NCBI RefSeq assembly: GCF_009707955.1
Contig: NZ_WMDQ01000006.1
Span: forward strand, 186,001 to 250,000
Source: Flavobacterium sp. LC2016-13
GTDB taxonomy: Bacteria > Bacteroidota > Bacteroidia > Flavobacteriales > Flavobacteriaceae
Reading direction: 5' to 3'
Length of the DNA stretch: 64,000 nucleotides
Made by a program: the position numbers and the translations under genes
Shown here: in pieces, positions 18,462 through 26,105 of the stretch
How the letters are laid out: each line of letters starts with the position of its first letter
Numbering within the stretch: position 1 is the stretch's first letter
Notes under the pieces: generated by a model
The model's database searches: none
The model's input: only the letters and a program-made list of their open reading frames with translations
What the model was told of the DNA's origin: nothing

Positions 18462-19172
18462 TTAAATTCGAATAAAAGAGGTTGAAAAATCTTCTGTTTT
18501 TACTAAATCATAATATTTCATTACGCCCTTATTTTGTTCTGTTACAACCTGCGTTACACTCAGCGTTTTCATCATATTCTCTCGATTTATGATTAAGCCG
18601 TTTTGAGCATCATCGCTATGTGTATTTCTATGAAAATCCAGCATATCTAAAGCTGATATTTCATTTTTATCTTTCAAAAAATCAAAAAACCAATCTGATC
18701 TTTCTTTTCTAATTTCTTTAGGATATAAAGTAACTGACGACCAAATATGGTTTTGAGATTCATCTAATCTTGTTGTTCGTTTTTCAAAACCATCCCAAAT
18801 CAATTCATACAATTCTCTTTCCTGATACAAAACCAAAGTAAAAGGCTCAATATTATCCAGATCAATTTGTTGCCAAAAATCCTTTGATGAATCCTGCGCG
18901 ATAATATCCAAAACAATTAATCCGCGGCTTTTTCTATAAGGCAATATTGGATTGTGTTTTCTGATTCCGCCATTTAATAAAACCAAAACAGTTCCATTTT
19001 CATCCATTGCAAACCAGGTTCCTCCGGCTTTTGAATCTTTTGGATACATGATGTTTTTGCCGTTGTGAGCATAATTTCTTGGCACAACAGCACCGGGACG
19101 AATTACTTTTTCGTCCCGGTTTGAAGTAATAATGGCAACTCCTTTATTATTTACAAAACTTACTGTACACAT
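18462..19172 (-). CDS. NRDE (TANGO2-like) family protein
   Basis: 236 residues beginning MCTVSF with the signature TSNRDE near residue 17-22. These proteins share an Ntn-hydrolase-like fold with Cys2 as the candidate nucleophile after removal of Met1. Human TANGO2 and bacterial homologues have been linked to haem or lipid handling, but the reaction is unsettled. The start overlaps the end of the DinB gene by 13 bases, a sign of translational coupling. Confidence 0.85.
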   Translation of the reverse strand: MCTVSFVNNKGVAIITSNRDEKVIRPGAVVPRNYAHNGKNIMYPKDSKAGGTWFAMDENGTVLVLLNGGIRKHNPILPYRKSRGLIVLDIIAQDSSKDFWQQIDLDNIEPFTLVLYQERELYELIWDGFEKRTTRLDESQNHIWSSVTLYPKEIRKERSDWFFDFLKDKNEISALDMLDFHRNTHSDDAQNGLIINRENMMKTLSVTQVVTEQNKGVMKYYDLVKTEDFSTSFIRI

Positions 19173-19648
19173 TGTTTTCTATATTCGATAGTCGAGCGCG
19201 CTACGCCAAAATTTTCATTTATTAAGATATTCTCAAATTGCAGCACAGCCACTTTTATTAAAGCCTGATGATGCACGCAATGTTCCAGATTATAAAGCAA
19301 TTCTCTATAATAATTACTCTGAATTCTCATCGTAAGCCCGTCAATAAACTGCTCCAGAAACATTATTTTATTTTCGCTTTGCAATCCCGCTTTAATTTCG
19401 ATAATACATTGTTTTGCAAATTCGGTTTCAGTTTGAATTCTGGTATTTCTTTCACGATTATCATAATTTAAAATTCCCGAATCATATCCATTTTGAAGAC
19501 ATTGAAACATTTCAAGAATGTGCCTTGTGTGTTCACCAATAGTTGCGTTGCTTAAAGCTTCGCATGATTTTGAATAATCTTTATCAGATAATTGATCCAA
19601 CAGACCAATTAATTCATCTAAACTGTGACGTATTGATTTTAGTAACAT
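19160..19648 (-). CDS. DinB family four-helix protein
   Basis: 162 residues with the DinB/YfiT helical bundle pattern and three metal-binding histidine candidates: H54 region (IGEHTRHILEM) and the pair in LEHCVHHQALIKV. DinB-fold enzymes include thiol-dependent transferases (bacillithiol or mycothiol) and isomerases. Thiol-transferase activity is only inferred, although the neighbouring peroxiredoxin and YHS/DoxX genes fit an oxidative or thiol theme. Confidence 0.8.
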   Translation of the reverse strand: MLLKSIRHSLDELIGLLDQLSDKDYSKSCEALSNATIGEHTRHILEMFQCLQNGYDSGILNYDNRERNTRIQTETEFAKQCIIEIKAGLQSENKIMFLEQFIDGLTMRIQSNYYRELLYNLEHCVHHQALIKVAVLQFENILINENFGVARSTIEYRKQCVQ

Positions 19649-19653
19649 GGTTT

Positions 19654-20034
19654 TTAATTTAGAAGATTAGACAATTTGTTTTTATTGAAATAAAGCAATC
19701 CCAGGCAACATAATAATGTAACAACTGCCAAAGTAAACAGCGTTCCACCATCATTTTTAACAACTATTCCTAACACAAATAAGTGCGATAAAATAGCGCC
19801 AATCATAATTCCGGATCCGCCAAGAGCGCCAATCCAGGTTGTTCTTGGTATCAGGATCAAAATCGCTGCAATCAATTCGGCAATTCCTGAACCAATTCTT
19901 CCGTAAGGTTCAATTCCCAAAGTCGAGAAAATATAAATACTTTCTTCGGCCCCGCTGAACTTAAAATACAAGGTTTGCAATAAAATTACCGAAGCCACAA
20001 TTCTAAGAATCCAAACTATAATTTCCTTTTTCAT
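19654..20034 (-). CDS. DoxX family membrane protein
   Basis: 126 residues, four predicted helices (near 7-25, 45-64, 69-91 and 98-117), with the DoxX-typical LYFKFSGAEESIYIF and RIGSGIAELIAAILIL. DoxX proteins associate with redox enzymes at the membrane. It is six bases from the DinB gene and nine from the YHS gene, all co-directional. Confidence 0.85.
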   Translation of the reverse strand: MKKEIIVWILRIVASVILLQTLYFKFSGAEESIYIFSTLGIEPYGRIGSGIAELIAAILILIPRTTWIGALGGSGIMIGAILSHLFVLGIVVKNDGGTLFTLAVVTLLCCLGLLYFNKNKLSNLLN

Positions 20035-20042
20035 GGCTCTTA

Positions 20043-20501
20043 TTATTTATAGATTTTTTTCCAATTGTTATCGGCCTGAGTTTTCAAATTACTCTCGTCT
20101 TTGTTCCAGCTTTTCAGCGTATTATTAAAATAGGCATTGTAAAACAGAAACAGTTTACCATCAACAATTTTAAAAGTCTCCGGATTTATTTCAACTTTTT
20201 CATTGGCACTTCCCATCGCATAAGCGCACCAGCCGCCATATTGAGGTTCGTATTTTGACGGGTTTTTCAAAAAGGCATTTTTATTTTCATTTGATGAAAA
20301 ATTATAAATCACTCCCTGATAGGAAACCGAAATTTCTTTTTTCCCTTTAATTGCTTTTCCCTGATTAAAATATCCCACGGGATCATAACCCTGAATGGCA
20401 ATTTTATTTTCTAAATTATATTGGCTAACTCGTTTGGCATCATTTTGAGCAAATGAAATTCCTGAAACCAAAATCAATAAAAGTAATACTAGCTTTTTCA
20501 T
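20043..20501 (-). CDS. secreted YHS domain protein
   Basis: 152 residues with a signal peptide (MKKLVLLLLILVSGISFAQ). The mature part matches the periplasmic YHS group: IQGYDPVGYFNQGKAIKGKK, then YNFSSNENKNAFLKNPSKYEPQYGGWCAYAMG. YHS domains are thought to bind metal; in this group copper or other metal contact is inferred. It sits between peroxiredoxin and DoxX genes with gaps of 6-9 bases, supporting a joint role in a redox/metal stress response. Confidence 0.85.
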   Translation of the reverse strand: MKKLVLLLLILVSGISFAQNDAKRVSQYNLENKIAIQGYDPVGYFNQGKAIKGKKEISVSYQGVIYNFSSNENKNAFLKNPSKYEPQYGGWCAYAMGSANEKVEINPETFKIVDGKLFLFYNAYFNNTLKSWNKDESNLKTQADNNWKKIYK

Positions 20502-20507
20502 CTTATT

Positions 20508-21104
20508 TTATTTTAAGTTTTTTAATACTGAAACAAGTAATTCTGTCGTAATGCGCTGTTTAAAATCTGGAGAAACATATTCAAAAAGTATATCGCTCTC
20601 CGTATTCACTACAAAAACTGACGGAACTGGTAAAAAACTCTTATTGACTTCATTAGAATGTACGTTAATTACCGATTTGTAGTTTTCCGGAGCTTCATAA
20701 GCAATTCCAACCGCTTTAATTAATGATCCTTTTGAGTCAGAAAGTAAGGTGTATTTTACTTTATCCTTTTCTTCTGTAATTTTCAAGTTTTCAGGAGAAT
20801 CCGGACTTACGGCAATAATTTGGTAGCCCAAATCCAGAATTTGTTTTTCGGCTTCGGCCATTGCCTGCAAATGCATATTGCAATACGGACACCAACCGCC
20901 GCGATAAAAAATCAGGATTGTTTTTTTCTTTTTAAGAAGATCTGAAATATCTACATCTGCGTTTTCAGATGTTTTTAAAGTAAAGTTTGGGATCTTTTCT
21001 CCTATTAATAAAGGAGCGATATCTGTCGCAGATTTAGCAATCATGTTCTGCGCATTAGCAACCGAAGTGAGGGTTACTAAAAACATAAAAAGTATTTTTT
21101 TCAT
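20508..21104 (-). CDS. secreted peroxiredoxin-like (AhpC/TSA family) protein
   Basis: 198 residues with a signal peptide (MKKILFMFLVTLTSVANAQ). The thioredoxin fold contains FYRGGWCPYCNMHLQ with C72 and C75; the two cysteines as CxxC are typical of thioredoxin-like Prx proteins, not a classical 2-Cys AhpC. It should reduce peroxides or act as a disulfide exchanger in the periplasm. First gene of the seven-to-nine gene series; the Crp/Fnr gene lies 91 bp downstream... on the same strand, beyond its 5' side. Confidence 0.83.
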   Translation of the reverse strand: MKKILFMFLVTLTSVANAQNMIAKSATDIAPLLIGEKIPNFTLKTSENADVDISDLLKKKKTILIFYRGGWCPYCNMHLQAMAEAEKQILDLGYQIIAVSPDSPENLKITEEKDKVKYTLLSDSKGSLIKAVGIAYEAPENYKSVINVHSNEVNKSFLPVPSVFVVNTESDILFEYVSPDFKQRITTELLVSVLKNLK

Positions 21105-21195
21105 AGTGTATTGTTTTACATCTTTTTTGATGATGTAAAATTATTGTACTATGAAAAAGCAAAATGTCGGCTAATTTACACTTAGCCCAAAATAA

Positions 21196-21873
21196 TTATA
21201 ATTTGGTAATATCGGGAATGATAATTTCTTTTCTGTTGTAGCTTAAAAGCTGATTTGTTTCCATTTCATTCAGCAATTGTGTAGCGGTCTGTCTTGAAGT
21301 ACAGATAATTTGGGCAATATCATTTTGGGTTAAATAGTTTTCGATTGCTATTGAATTTCCTTCTCTAATGCCTTCTTGTTCAGCCCAGTCTTTTAGAAAC
21401 TGATACAATCTCGTTTTAGCGTCTTTAGAAATTAAATTAGCATAACTATTTTTAATCCGTTTCATTTTCAAACCCACAAATTTGGTATACGAAATGGCCA
21501 ATGTTGGATTTCGCAATAATAAATCTTCAAAATCAGACATTAAAAAACTGCAAATAGCAACATCGTCAGAAAGTACTTTTGCGTATTCTTCGACTTTATT
21601 ATCTGTTTCTAAAGTCAATTCACCAAATAAATCTCCTTTTTGAATAATGTCTTTTATGGTTTCATTGCCGTCTTCATCAATAGCAACAATTTTTATATTT
21701 CCTTTTTTAAGTAAAAAGATACGAGGCACATCTGAAGAAGAAAAATAAATAATTTCTCCTTTTGATGCTTTTTTAAAACCTGTAATAATGCACAATTGCT
21801 TGATTTGCGAAAAACTAAGTGTTCTAAACAATTTATGATCCCGCAAGTACCAATATTTTAAATCTTCGTACAT
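21196..21873 (-). CDS. Crp/Fnr family transcriptional regulator
   Basis: 225 residues from the ATG at 21873. The frame stays open to 21951, but that extension runs into a dispersed 29-bp inverted repeat and has no family similarity. The N-terminal cyclic-nucleotide-binding beta-roll covers about 20-120 (KGEIIYFSSSDVPRIFLLKKGNIKI, GDLFGEL); the C-terminal winged helix has the recognition helix TQNDIAQIICTSRQTATQLLNEM. There is no cluster of cysteines as in FNR. It precedes the peroxiredoxin gene on the same strand, 91 bp away, and is a candidate regulator of that redox operon. Confidence 0.88.
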   Translation of the reverse strand: MYEDLKYWYLRDHKLFRTLSFSQIKQLCIITGFKKASKGEIIYFSSSDVPRIFLLKKGNIKIVAIDEDGNETIKDIIQKGDLFGELTLETDNKVEEYAKVLSDDVAICSFLMSDFEDLLLRNPTLAISYTKFVGLKMKRIKNSYANLISKDAKTRLYQFLKDWAEQEGIREGNSIAIENYLTQNDIAQIICTSRQTATQLLNEMETNQLLSYNRKEIIIPDITKL

Positions 21874-21941
21874 AAAAATTAAATCTGTTGGTGTAAATGT
21901 AATTAAATTAACAATAAATCTAATTATAAGTTTTAGGAACG

Positions 21942-22054
21942 CGGATGACACAGATTCGCTTCGCGAAAACGCGGATTGACACAGATTTTTATTTTCCTAA
22001 CATAAAAAAATCCGTTTTTATCAGTGTTTTCGCGAAGCGAATCTGTGTCATCCG
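21942..22054. repeat. perfect 29-bp inverted repeat
   Basis: The arms 21942-21970 and 22026-22054 are exact inverse copies over 29 bases, with a palindromic core TTCGCGAA in each arm and a partly paired spacer (CGGATT / AATCCG inside). It lies between the Crp/Fnr gene and the acyl-CoA dehydrogenase terminator. It looks like a mobile or dispersed intergenic palindrome. Confidence 0.85.
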
Positions 22055-22082
22055 TGTGCCAATCTAAAGCCCAGAAAAAACA

Positions 22083-22118
22083 AAACCCTTTTAAAGCCTA
22101 AACTTCAAAAGGGTTTTT
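22083..22118 (-). terminator. terminator of the acyl-CoA dehydrogenase gene
   Basis: AAACCCTTTT and AAAAGGGTTT pair around a loop of about 14 bases, and on the minus strand the stem is followed by T residues, 20 bases past the dehydrogenase stop at 22139. Confidence 0.7.
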
Positions 22119-22138
22119 ATGAATTATTTTATAGAAGA

Positions 22139-23281
22139 TTATCCTGCAATAACAGATCTTGAAATTACGATTTTCTGAATTTCAGAAGTTCCTTCATAAA
22201 TCTGGGTAATTTTTGCATCACGCATAAAACGTTCTACGTGATATTCTTTCACATAACCGTTTCCTCCGTGAATCTGAACCGCTTCAACAGCAGTATCCAT
22301 TGCAACTTGCGAAGCAAATAATTTTGCCATTGCTCCACTTACATCATAATTTTTATGCTGGTCTTTATCCCACGCTGCTTTCATACATAAATGACGCGCC
22401 GCTTCGATATTCACTGCCATATCTGCCAATTTAAAAGCAATTGCCTGATGATTGCAAATTTCTGTTCCGAAAGCTTTACGCTCTTTAGAATATTTCAAAG
22501 CCAATTCATAAGCTCCCGAAGCAATTCCCAAAGCCTGAGAAGCAATTCCGATACGTCCGCCCGCAAGGGTTTTCATCGCGAATTTAAATCCAAAACCATC
22601 TTCACCAATTCTGTTTTCTTTTGGAACTTTTACATCACTAAACATTAATGAATGTGTATCAGAACCACGAATTCCCATTTTTTGCTCTTTCGGGCCAATA
22701 GAAAAACCTGGCATATCTTTGGTCATAATCAAAGCATTGATTCCTTTGTGTTTTTTCTCAGGATGCGTTTGTGCAATTACCAAATAAACCGAAGCCGTGT
22801 TACCATTCGTAATCCAGTTTTTTGTTCCGTTTACAATATAATGATCTCCCATATCTACGGCAGTCGTTTTTTGAGAAGTCGCATCACTTCCTGCTTCCGG
22901 CTCGCTTAAGCAAAAAGCACCGTGAATTTCTCCTGAAGCCAGACCCGGAAGATATTTTTGTTTTTGTTCTTCAGTTCCAAATTCCTGTAAACCCCAACAT
23001 ACTAAAGAGTTATTTACAGACATTACTACAGAAGCCGAAGCATCTACTTTAGAAATTTCTTCCATCGCAATTACGTATGAAATCGCATCAAGGCCACTTC
23101 CTCCGTATTTAGGATCAACCATCATTCCCATGAAACCCAGTTGTCCCATTTTTTTAACCTGCTCAGTCGGAAAAATTTGTTTTTCATCACGTTCAATAAC
23201 ACCCGGCAATAATTCGTTTTGAGCAAAATCCCTTGCTGCTTGTTGAATCATTAAATGCTCTTCGGTAAGGTTGAAATCCAT
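22139..23281 (-). CDS. acyl-CoA dehydrogenase
   Basis: 380 residues, full family length. Visible motifs are the FAD/substrate segments CLSEPEAGSDA and GTKNWITNG, and the C-terminal QIYEGTSEIQKIVISR with the catalytic base E363. It performs the first oxidation of beta-oxidation (or of a branched amino acid pathway) passing electrons to ETF; the chain-length or branch preference is not evident. A complete TTG-N19-TATCTTTG promoter lies upstream on the minus strand at 23392-23422. No beta-oxidation partners are adjacent. Confidence 0.95.
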   Translation of the reverse strand: MDFNLTEEHLMIQQAARDFAQNELLPGVIERDEKQIFPTEQVKKMGQLGFMGMMVDPKYGGSGLDAISYVIAMEEISKVDASASVVMSVNNSLVCWGLQEFGTEEQKQKYLPGLASGEIHGAFCLSEPEAGSDATSQKTTAVDMGDHYIVNGTKNWITNGNTASVYLVIAQTHPEKKHKGINALIMTKDMPGFSIGPKEQKMGIRGSDTHSLMFSDVKVPKENRIGEDGFGFKFAMKTLAGGRIGIASQALGIASGAYELALKYSKERKAFGTEICNHQAIAFKLADMAVNIEAARHLCMKAAWDKDQHKNYDVSGAMAKLFASQVAMDTAVEAVQIHGGNGYVKEYHVERFMRDAKITQIYEGTSEIQKIVISRSVIAG

Positions 23282-23391
23282 AGTTTTTTTATTTTTTGTT
23301 TTTCTAAACCAAATCTCAAAACATTTAGTTCAGGTAATTGTTATTTTTTATGTTTTTTGAATGCTCTTTTTATTCATTTATTTAAGGTTTT

Positions 23392-23422
23392 CAAAGATAA
23401 TTTTTAAATGCGAATTAACAAT
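23392..23422 (-). promoter_or_regulatory. promoter of the acyl-CoA dehydrogenase gene
   Basis: On the minus strand ATTG (23422-23419) is followed by 19 bases and TATCTTTG (23399-23392), matching the -33 and -7 boxes of Bacteroidota. The leader would be roughly 100 nt. Confidence 0.6.
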
Positions 23423-23711
23423 GCGTGCATATAATTTTAAGATATTATCAAGAATCACGATAACGTTTTCGTAATTATCTTGAATTTTCTACTGACTAAG
23501 CTTGATTTTGCAACATTTTCTTTAAAATTTAAGAATTAAGTTATTGATTAAAAGACATAATTTATAAACGTTTAGATAATATGAATGTAATTAAAACCAA
23601 AAGTTACAAAACCACGTATATCTACGTAAAGCAACTCTTACTAATTTGATTATGAATAGAGTAGAATAAAAAAAAATAAATCTAAAGTGTTAAAATTTAA
23701 GAAATTAACCC

Positions 23712-23719
23712 TAATTTTG
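23712..23719 (+). promoter_or_regulatory. -7 element for the chalcone-isomerase-like gene
   Basis: TAATTTTG fits TAnnTTTG and is identical to the element in front of gcvP and of the TetX-like gene. A -33 box is not clear. The start codon is 30 bases downstream. Confidence 0.4.
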
Positions 23720-23748
23720 TCCACAAAAAAAATAAATATCGATAGAGT

Positions 23749-24324
23749 ATGAAAAAGATTTTACCATTAATTACATTCCTTTTAAGTTTACAATTTTCGA
23801 CAGTTTCTGCACAAACTCACCTTGAGGTAAACGGCGTTACTGTTCCTAGAAAAATTGAATTTCAAAACAAAACTTTACAATTAAATGGCGCCGGTGGAAG
23901 ATCAAAAATGTGGTTAGAAGTTTATGTTCAGGCCTTGTATTTATCTCAATTAAGCCAGGATCCAAAATTTATTATTGACAGCGATACCGAAATGGCGATC
24001 AGAATTGAAATTACCTCATCTATGGTTTCTTCAAACAAATTGACTAAAGCGATGAATGCCGGTTTTGAAAAATCTGCAGGAAGCAATCTTGAAGAATTGC
24101 GACCAAGAATTGAGCAGTTTAAAACATTGTTAAGCGATGCAATTACTGAAAAAGATGTATTTATTTTGGCATACAATCCGCTTGATCAAACTACAAATGT
24201 TATTAAAAATGATGTTGTAAAAGGACAAATTCCCGGATTCGATTTCAAAAAAGCATTATTCGGAATCTGGCTTTCAGACAAACCCGTTGATGATACCTTA
24301 AAAAAACATTTATTGGGACAATAA
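23749..24324 (+). CDS. secreted chalcone-isomerase-fold protein
   Basis: 191 residues with a signal peptide (MKKILPLITFLLSLQFSTVSAQ). The mature chain has the chalcone isomerase-like fold pattern (VNGVTVPRKIEFQNKTLQLNGAGGR, then FKKALFGIWLSDKPVDDTLKKHLLG at the C-terminus). Bacterial members of this fold generally lack the plant catalytic residues and bind lipids or fatty acids. No flavonoid pathway is expected here. It is transcribed alone, ahead of an intrinsic terminator. Confidence 0.82.
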   Translation: MKKILPLITFLLSLQFSTVSAQTHLEVNGVTVPRKIEFQNKTLQLNGAGGRSKMWLEVYVQALYLSQLSQDPKFIIDSDTEMAIRIEITSSMVSSNKLTKAMNAGFEKSAGSNLEELRPRIEQFKTLLSDAITEKDVFILAYNPLDQTTNVIKNDVVKGQIPGFDFKKALFGIWLSDKPVDDTLKKHLLGQ

Positions 24325-24353
24325 TCTAATATCCCGTTTTATATAAATTTTAG

Positions 24354-24389
24354 AGCCGATAACTATTACGTTTTCGGCTTTATTTTTTT
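24354..24389 (+). terminator. terminator of the chalcone-isomerase-like gene
   Basis: AGCCGATAAC and GTTTTCGGCTT form a stem, followed by TTATTTTTTT. It starts 30 bases after the stop codon. Confidence 0.75.
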
Positions 24390-24471
24390 ATTGAAATAAA
24401 ATTGCTCGAAAATACATTATTCGCATTATTCTATTTTATACATTTACGCAAAATATACATATCTTAACAAA

Positions 24472-25698
24472 ATGAAAGATTTATTACAGCAATTTGAAAA
24501 TAAAGAACCTGAAATTGTTTTTAACTGGAAAGATTCTGAAACAGAAGCTGAAGGCTGGACAGTAATTAATTCACTTCGTGGAGGAGCCGCAGGTGGTGGA
24601 ACAAGAATGAGAAAAGGCTTGGATATGAACGAAGTTTTATCATTAGCCAAAACAATGGAAGTAAAATTCTCTGTTTCTGGTCCTGCAATTGGAGGCGCTA
24701 AATCCGGAATTAACTTTGACCCAAACGATCCTCGTAAAAAAGGTGTTTTGCAACGTTGGTACAAAGCAGTTTCTCCTTTATTAAAAAGTTATTACGGAAC
24801 TGGTGGAGATTTGAATGTTGATGAAATTCATGAAGTTATTCCGATGACAGAAGAATGCGGTGTCTGGCATCCGCAGGAAGGTGTTTTCAACGGACATTTT
24901 AAACCAACCGAAGCTGATAAAATCAATAGAATTGGACAATTACGTCAAGGTGTAATTAAGGTTATCGAAAACCCTAAATTTTCACCGGATGTAACTCATA
25001 AATATACAGTTGCCGATATGATTACGGGTTATGGCGTTGCAGAAGCTGTTCGTCATTTTTATGCAACTTACGGTGGAGATATAAAAGGTAAAAAAGCAAT
25101 CGTTCAGGGTTTTGGAAATGTTGGTTCTGCAGCCGCATTTTATTTAGCTGAAATGGGCGCAAAAGTTATCGGGATTATTGATCGTGATGGCGGATTAATT
25201 AAAGAAGAAGGTTTTTCTTTTGAAGAAATCAGAACGTTGTTTTTAAATAAAGACGGAAACAAATTAGTGGCCGACAATATGATTCCGTTTGAAGAAATCA
25301 ACGCTAAAATATGGACAATTGGTGCTGAAATTTTCACGCCTTGTGCTGCTTCAAGATTGGTTGCTCAATCGCAAATTGACAGCTTAATCGCAAACGGATT
25401 AGAGGTTATTTCATGTGGAGCGAATGTTCCTTTTGCAGATAAAGAGATTTTCTTTGGTTCTATCATGGAAGAAGTGGATCGTAAAGTAAGTTTGATTCCT
25501 GACTTTATTTCAAACTGCGGAATGGCAAGGGTTTTTGCTTATTTCATGGAGAAAAAAGTTCAAATGACCGATGAAGCTATTTTTAATGATACTTCTGAAA
25601 TTATAAAAAATGCGATTGTAAAAGCTCACGCTTTAAATCCATCAAAAACAAATATCAGCGCAACTGCTTTTGAGATTGCACTGAAACAATTAGTATAA
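24472..25698 (+). CDS. Glu/Leu/Phe/Val dehydrogenase
   Basis: 408 residues. The substrate-binding core shows GGAAGGGTRMRKG near 39-51 and GPAIGGAKSGIN with the lysine K77; a Rossmann domain follows (IVQGFGNVGSAAAFYLAEMGAKV). It catalyses NAD(P)-linked oxidative deamination of an amino acid. At 408 residues it is closer to glutamate/branched-chain dehydrogenases of the short class than to the 450-residue GdhA form; the exact substrate is not decided by sequence. Single gene with terminator behind. Confidence 0.9.
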   Translation: MKDLLQQFENKEPEIVFNWKDSETEAEGWTVINSLRGGAAGGGTRMRKGLDMNEVLSLAKTMEVKFSVSGPAIGGAKSGINFDPNDPRKKGVLQRWYKAVSPLLKSYYGTGGDLNVDEIHEVIPMTEECGVWHPQEGVFNGHFKPTEADKINRIGQLRQGVIKVIENPKFSPDVTHKYTVADMITGYGVAEAVRHFYATYGGDIKGKKAIVQGFGNVGSAAAFYLAEMGAKVIGIIDRDGGLIKEEGFSFEEIRTLFLNKDGNKLVADNMIPFEEINAKIWTIGAEIFTPCAASRLVAQSQIDSLIANGLEVISCGANVPFADKEIFFGSIMEEVDRKVSLIPDFISNCGMARVFAYFMEKKVQMTDEAIFNDTSEIIKNAIVKAHALNPSKTNISATAFEIALKQLV

Positions 25699-25718
25699 TA
25701 TTTTATACATTATATTCT

Positions 25719-25752
25719 AAACGAGTCAAATAATAATTTGGCTCGTTTTTTT
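25719..25752 (+). terminator. terminator of the amino acid dehydrogenase gene
   Basis: AAACGAGTCAAA pairs with TTTGGCTCGTTT around six bases and runs into a T tract of eight bases. Confidence 0.82.
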
Positions 25753-25777
25753 TGCTATAAATTAAAATGCAAAGTTA

Positions 25778-25905
25778 AGTTTCACGCAGATTTGGCAGAT
25801 TTAAGCAGATCCGCACAGATATAAATTTTATAATTATTGATTAAAAAAATCAAAGAAAAAATCTGCGCGGATCTGCTTAAATCTGTATAAAATCTGCGTG
25901 AAACT
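25778..25905. repeat. composite inverted repeat (ctgcgtgaaact type)
   Basis: Outer arms 25778-25793 and 25890-25905 (16 bases) and inner arms 25797-25814 and 25867-25884 (18 bases) are both perfect inverse copies. A further CAAATCTGC cluster at 25976-26000 carries the same words without partner. The arrangement looks like a dispersed intergenic palindrome. Confidence 0.8.
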
Positions 25906-26036
25906 CTTATCATAAAGTTTAGAAAAATCATTTTAATTCATTCAAACTGTGGCAAAACAAAAAAAGAGCCAAAAAATCTGCCAAATCTGCCAAATCTGCG
26001 AGCAAAAAAACAATCACTTCCAAAATGAGTTCCCTC

Positions 26037-26066
26037 TTTGATTCTAAACAATTTTTAGTACTTTTA
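26037..26066 (+). promoter_or_regulatory. promoter of tonB
   Basis: TTTG (26037-26040), 18-base spacer and TACTTTTA (26059-26066): -33 perfect, -7 one mismatch to TAnnTTTG. The expected leader is about 35 nt. Confidence 0.55.
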
Positions 26067-26105
26067 AACGTTTTTATTTAATACAATACAAAATTCAGAA
26101 TCACA

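Larger units (their letters stand above)
23282..23748. other. 467-bp divergent intergenic region
   Basis: It holds the minus-strand promoter of the acyl-CoA dehydrogenase gene (23392-23422) and a -7 element for the plus-strand chalcone-isomerase gene (23712-23719). Between them is AT-rich DNA with a small palindrome (ACGTA-tatc-TACGT, 23614-23627) and an imperfect stem near 23447-23486. I find no small gene. Confidence 0.5.
25699..26105. other. 407-bp intergenic stretch before tonB
   Basis: It contains the dehydrogenase terminator, an inverted repeat built of AGATTTAAGCAGAT-like units (25778-25905), an unpaired third set of CAAATCTGC units near 25976-26000 and the tonB promoter (26037-26066). 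No small gene is visible. Confidence 0.5.

Noticed and set aside
21874..21951. Extended N-terminus of the Crp/Fnr regulator
   Set aside because: The added codons overlap the 29-bp dispersed repeat and have no similarity to the family.
24444..24764. Antisense open frame over the amino acid dehydrogenase gene
   Set aside because: It is the complement of a well-conserved gene, starts without promoter and has no domain similarity.
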